64,000 nt of DNA from CAIWHR01 sp963843595 (GTDB lineage: Bacteria > Pseudomonadota > Gammaproteobacteria > Burkholderiales > Casimicrobiaceae). Positions 61,241 to 64,000 of this stretch are shown piece after piece (positions within the stretch are counted from its first letter, which is position 1; the number at the start of each line of letters is the position of its first letter). The notes under the pieces were generated by a model. The model did not search any database. It was not told where the DNA came from and saw only the letters and a program-made list of their open reading frames with translations. Both the position numbers and the translations under genes were made by a program. The stretch spans positions 232,690-296,689 of the forward strand of contig CAWJLG010000017.1 in NCBI GenBank assembly GCA_963843595.1, read 5' to 3'.

Positions 61241-61916
61241 GCCCGGTCACGGAGCTGACCGCGCGCCGTTTTCGCGGCTACCTGCCCGTGGTGATCGATG
61301 TCGAGACCGGCGGGTTTCATTGCCGCACCGACGCGCTGCTGGAGCTGGCCGCTGTCATCGTGCAGGTGGACGGCACCGGCCGCGTGGGTCGTGGCGCGTC
61401 GCATTCCTGGCACGTGAAGCCTTTCGAAGGATCGCGCCTGGACCCGGCTTCACTGGAGGTCAACGGCATCGATCCCTGGCACCCGTTGCGGCCGGCAGTT
61501 GACGAACAGGTGGCACTGCAGGCGATGTTTCGTGAAGTGCGCACCGCCATCCGCGCGCATGGCTGCCGGCGCGCGATCCTCGTGGGTCACAACGCGGCCT
61601 TTGACCTCGGGTTCCTCAATGCCGCGGTGGAACGCACCGGCATCAAGCGCAATCCATTCCATCCCTTCTCCTGTTTCGATACGGCTACCCTGGGTGGTGT
61701 CGGCGCTGGGGCAGACCGTGCTGGCGCGCGCCACCACGGTGGCTGGCATCGACTGGGATCACGAGATGGCCCACTCGGCCAAGTACGACGCCGAGCGCAC
61801 TGCCGACCTGTTCTGCCATGTCTGCAAGCGATGCACGAACAGTTCGTGCGCGCCGACGAGCGCGCGCGGGCGCTGGGCTGGAAGGATGGCGCCCCGGCGC
61901 CACTGGACCTCGCTGA
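61237..61916 (+). pseudogene. rnt: Ribonuclease T, with frameshifts near its end
   Basis: RFRGYLPVVIDVETGGFHCRTDALLELAAVIV holds the DEDD motif I (DVETG), HVKPFEGSRLDPASLEVNGIDPWHPLRPA and GHNAAFDLGFLNAAVERTGIKRNPFHPFSCFDTATLGG the second and third (GHNAAFDLGF), and after a frameshift near 61695 AHSAKYDAERTADLFC gives the last (AKYDAERTADLF). RNase T trims tRNA and 5S rRNA 3' ends. The final frame is uncertain: MHEQFVRADERARALGWK lies in the first frame, implying another change near 61830, so the end coordinate is approximate. It starts at 61237 overlapping pyrC. Confidence 0.82.
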
Positions 61917-61958
61917 ATCGAGCCGTCGTGACGCCGCTGGTGGCGCCGCGTTGGGGCG

Positions 61959-62296
61959 TCAGGCCCGGGCCTCGTCCACCAGCTGCTTGAGTTCGCCGCT
62001 CTGCGCAGCATCTGCATGGCGATGTCGCAGCCGCCGATCAATTCGCCCTTCACGTACAGCTGGGGATAGGTCGGCCAGTTCGAATACGACTTGAGCGCGT
62101 CGCGCAGCTCCAGGTCCTCGAAGATGTTCACCGCATGGAACGGCGCGCCGACCGGCGCAGCGCCGCCACGGTCTGCGCGGAAAAGCCGCACTGCGGGAAA
62201 GTCCGGCGTTCCCTTCATGAACAACACCACCGGCTCCGCGGCCAGGTGTTGCCTGATCCGTTCGACGACTTCCGTAGATCCCTGGGGCATGTTCAT
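61959..62296 (-). pseudogene. grxD: Monothiol glutaredoxin 4, with frameshifts
   Basis: From the ATG at 62296: TEVVERIRQHLAAEPVVLFMKGTPDFP, then the frame is lost. The CGFS active site is present only if one C in a CCC run near 62195 is removed, giving QCGFSAQTVAALR. It recovers as GAPFHAVNIFEDLELRDALKSYSNWPTYPQLYVKGELIGGCDIAMQML, and after a further change near 62010 ends SGELKQLVDEARA at 61959. Grx4 carries iron-sulfur clusters with glutathione. Homopolymer-type errors are the likely cause. It overlaps the BON gene by 4 bases. Confidence 0.85.
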
Positions 62297-62643
62297 TTGA
62301 GTTTCAACTCCGTCTTTACAGCCTTGACCCCTGAAACACTGCGCGCAATCTTCTCCACCGTGGCGCCCTGGCTCTCTGTCCCGACTTCGCCCCGCAGCGT
62401 GACGATGCCCTCGTAGGTATCCACATTGATCTGGCCCGAGCGGATGCCAGGTTCCGCGATCAGCCTGCTCTTTACTTCGCCGGTAATCGCCGCGTCCTTG
62501 GCGATCACGTCCGCGGAACGGTCATCCTTGCCGACGTAATAACCCGCGGCAGCCGCGCCGCCCACCACGACGGCAGCGCATCCGGAAAGCAGCGCGCCGC
62601 ATGCAGCCAGCAGCGCGAGCGCCAGTGGAGTGGATATCTTCAT
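62293..62643 (-). CDS. BON-domain lipoprotein
   Basis: 116 residues with a lipoprotein signal (MKISTPLALALLAACGALLSGC, lipidated Cys22), a Gly/Ala-rich linker with VVVGGAAAAGYYVGKDDRS, and one BON domain: DAAITGEVKSRLIAEPGIRSGQINVDTYEGIVTLRGEVGTESQGATVEKIARSVSGVKAVKTELKLK. BON proteins sit in the periplasm attached to the outer membrane and bind phospholipid or help its integrity, like OsmY and DolP. Only four bases overlap grxD. It is one of the few clean genes of the last 9 kb. Confidence 0.92.
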   Translation of the reverse strand: MKISTPLALALLAACGALLSGCAAVVVGGAAAAGYYVGKDDRSADVIAKDAAITGEVKSRLIAEPGIRSGQINVDTYEGIVTLRGEVGTESQGATVEKIARSVSGVKAVKTELKLK

Positions 62644-62725
62644 GGAATCTGTGCCTGTAAGTTCCGGATTTGAATTATGAAATCTGCTGGCCTATTCTTC
62701 AAGGAACCTCAGGGAGACTCTCAAC

Positions 62726-63325
62726 ATGAATCCACTCAATTCCGTCACCGGCGCAGTCACGACAGGCGTGGTGCTGGCCCTGTTGCTGTTTCTGGGGATC
62801 GGCCCGGTGCAATTCAATGCCCTTGGCCTCGCGCGCTGGCTGCATATCTTCTCGGGCGTCATGTGGATCGGCCTGCTCTACTACTTCAACGTCGTCCAGA
62901 TCCCGGGGCTTGCCGCTGCTGCCGCGGACAAGGGCGGCCCGGGCGGGGCGGGCGTCAGCAAGTACATCGCGCCGCGCGCCCTGCTGTGGTTCCGCTGGGC
63001 GGCGCTGGCCACCTGGCTGACCGGTGCATGGTACCTCGGCAAGGGCTTCGGCAATGCCTTTACGCTGGGCAACTTCGGGCAGGACGCCTACGGCCTTACC
63101 ATCGGCATTGGCGCTCGGCTCGGGACCATCATGCTGTTAATGTGGGTGCTGATCTGGCCCAACCAGAAGAAGATCCTGGGCATCGTCGCGGCCACCGATG
63201 AAGAGAAGGCGAAGGCCCGCAAGGTTGCGATGCTGGCCTCCCGTACCGACTTCGTGCTCTCGATCCCGATGCGCGCCTGCATGGCGGCTGCCGGACACGG
63301 CGCGACCTTGGGCTTCGCGCCTTGA
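62726..63325 (+). CDS. PuuD-like (urate hydroxylase N-terminal type) membrane protein
   Basis: 199 residues with about five helices: VVLALLLFLGIGPVQFNALGLARWLHIFSGVMWIGLLYYFNVVQIPGLAAAAAD and RALLWFRWAALATWLTGAWYLGKGF, then IGIGARLGTIMLLMWVLIWPNQKKILGIV. HIFSGVMWIGLLYYFNxVQ is the membrane half of PuuD-type urate hydroxylases. The C-terminal cytochrome-c part of PuuD is absent, as in several stand-alone members, so urate oxidation is not assured. It overlaps the nadC start. The final text (AAGHGATLGFAP) may include one small frame error. Confidence 0.75.
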   Translation: MNPLNSVTGAVTTGVVLALLLFLGIGPVQFNALGLARWLHIFSGVMWIGLLYYFNVVQIPGLAAAAADKGGPGGAGVSKYIAPRALLWFRWAALATWLTGAWYLGKGFGNAFTLGNFGQDAYGLTIGIGARLGTIMLLMWVLIWPNQKKILGIVAATDEEKAKARKVAMLASRTDFVLSIPMRACMAAAGHGATLGFAP

Positions 63326-64000
63326 GCTTCGCCCCGCCTGATATTGCGGAGCAGGTATCCCGGGCACTGGCGGAGCCGTCGGCCCGGGTGATGCGATTGC
63401 GGCGCTGATTCGGCTTCGGCACACGTTCGCGCCACGCTGGTCACGCGCCAGGCATGACCCTCTGCGGGTCAGCCTCGGTGCGCGAACCTTTCGCCAGCTC
63501 GACACCGACATCGCCATTGACTCGCGTGCGGCTGTCGGCGACATCATCCTGGCCAACTCCTGGATTGCGAAATCCGCGGTCCGGCGCGCGCCATCCTGAC
63601 CGGCGAACGCTGCGCCCTGAACTTCCTGCAGACCCTTTCCGCCACCGCCACCGAGACCCGTCGCTACGTCACCGCGGTCGCCGGCACCGGCTGCCAGATC
63701 CTGGACACGCGCAAGACGCTCCCGGGCCTGCGACAGGCACGAAGTACGCCGTGCGCTGCGGTGGCGGCCGCACCACCGGATCGGCCTGCACGACATGGTG
63801 CTGGTGAAGGAGAACCACATCATTGCCGCGGATCGATCAGCGCAGCCATCCGCCAGGCCCGCGCAGCAGCGCCGGGCATACCCGTGGAAGTCGAGGTCGA
63901 TCGCTCGCCGAGTTCCGCGAGGCGCTGGGCATGAATCCCGACGTGATCTTGCTGGATCGATTCACGCCTGCGGACATGGGCACTGCCGTCGCCGAACGCA
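63322..64000 (+). pseudogene. nadC: Nicotinate-nucleotide pyrophosphorylase (carboxylating), several frameshifts, 3' end outside window
   Basis: Starts at a TTG at 63322 overlapping the previous stop: PPDIAEQVSRALAE, then frames change several times. ILTGERCALNFLQTLSATATETRRYVTAVAGTGCQILDTRKTLPGLR, RCGGGR, HDMVLVKENHI and AAIRQAR are the QAPRTase motifs (TRKT-PGLR, KENH). The last bases read NPDVILLDRFTPADMGTAVAER, so about 40 residues lie beyond the window. It forms NaMN from quinolinate and PRPP. Frame changes at about 63370, 63440, 63590, 63735, 63830 and 63900 are my estimate. Confidence 0.82.

Overview
The window looks like high-G+C proteobacterial chromosome, most likely a metagenome or draft contig. 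From base 1 to about 54.7 kb it reads as Betaproteobacteria (Burkholderiales/Rhodocyclales-like). The tmRNA encodes the tag ANDETYALAA, the block exbB-exbD-lpxK-trm112-kdsB-adk is in the usual betaproteobacterial order, and housekeeping genes are dense and G+C rich (the line 36481-36540 has 47 G/C of 60). From about 54.75 kb to the end almost every gene is broken by several frameshifts. From 57.43 kb the gene content (aceE, an M17 peptidase, pyrC, rnt, grxD, a BON lipoprotein, a PuuD-like protein, nadC) resembles Xanthomonadales. I think the last 6-9 kb is poorly polished, and it may be a mis-join.

Layout. 0-2 kb: end of a slipin gene, a frameshifted membrane protein and a secreted hypothetical protein. 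2.28-10.96 kb: a genomic island integrated at the 3' end of ssrA (tmRNA), bounded by a perfect 25-bp repeat of the ssrA end, with lower G+C. Its cargo is a Bug/TctC binding protein, a three-domain adenylation-carrier-thioesterase enzyme, two glycosyltransferases (GT2 and GT32) and a frameshifted beta-propeller gene. No integrase was found inside; a decayed AAA ATPase piece lies just outside the left repeat. 10.9-29.3 kb: ssrA, manC (GDP-mannose), a Fur-box-associated iron permease with a cupredoxin, a DMT transporter, mfd, an MBL hydrolase, YceI, MarC, a prolyl oligopeptidase, a packed ggt/rRNA-methyltransferase/lrgA/lrgB run, and an orphan AbrB-like protein.

29.4-41.7 kb: a pyrophosphate and envelope block. 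It holds a membrane pyrophosphatase fused to an OmpA domain, a DsbA-like isomerase, a PPi-type phosphofructokinase, a GT2-TPR protein, adk, kdsB, trm112, lpxK, exbDB, a YihY protein, and a PiT phosphate transporter with its DUF47 partner. PPi hydrolysis coupled to ion pumping, PPi-linked glycolysis, adenylate balance and phosphate import sit side by side. 41.8-54.7 kb: msrA, an MFS transporter, pdxH, an amidohydrolase, a histone-like SWIB protein, htpX, glnS, xseA (one frameshift), aroC, a sirtuin, a DUF2339 remnant and a PEGA-domain protein.

54.75-64 kb: a broken membrane protein, a broken APC permease, a lipoprotein, a C-terminal fragment butted against a truncated aceE, then the M17 peptidase, pyrC, rnt, grxD, the BON lipoprotein, the PuuD-like protein and nadC running off the end. 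Only the BON and PuuD-like genes look intact here.
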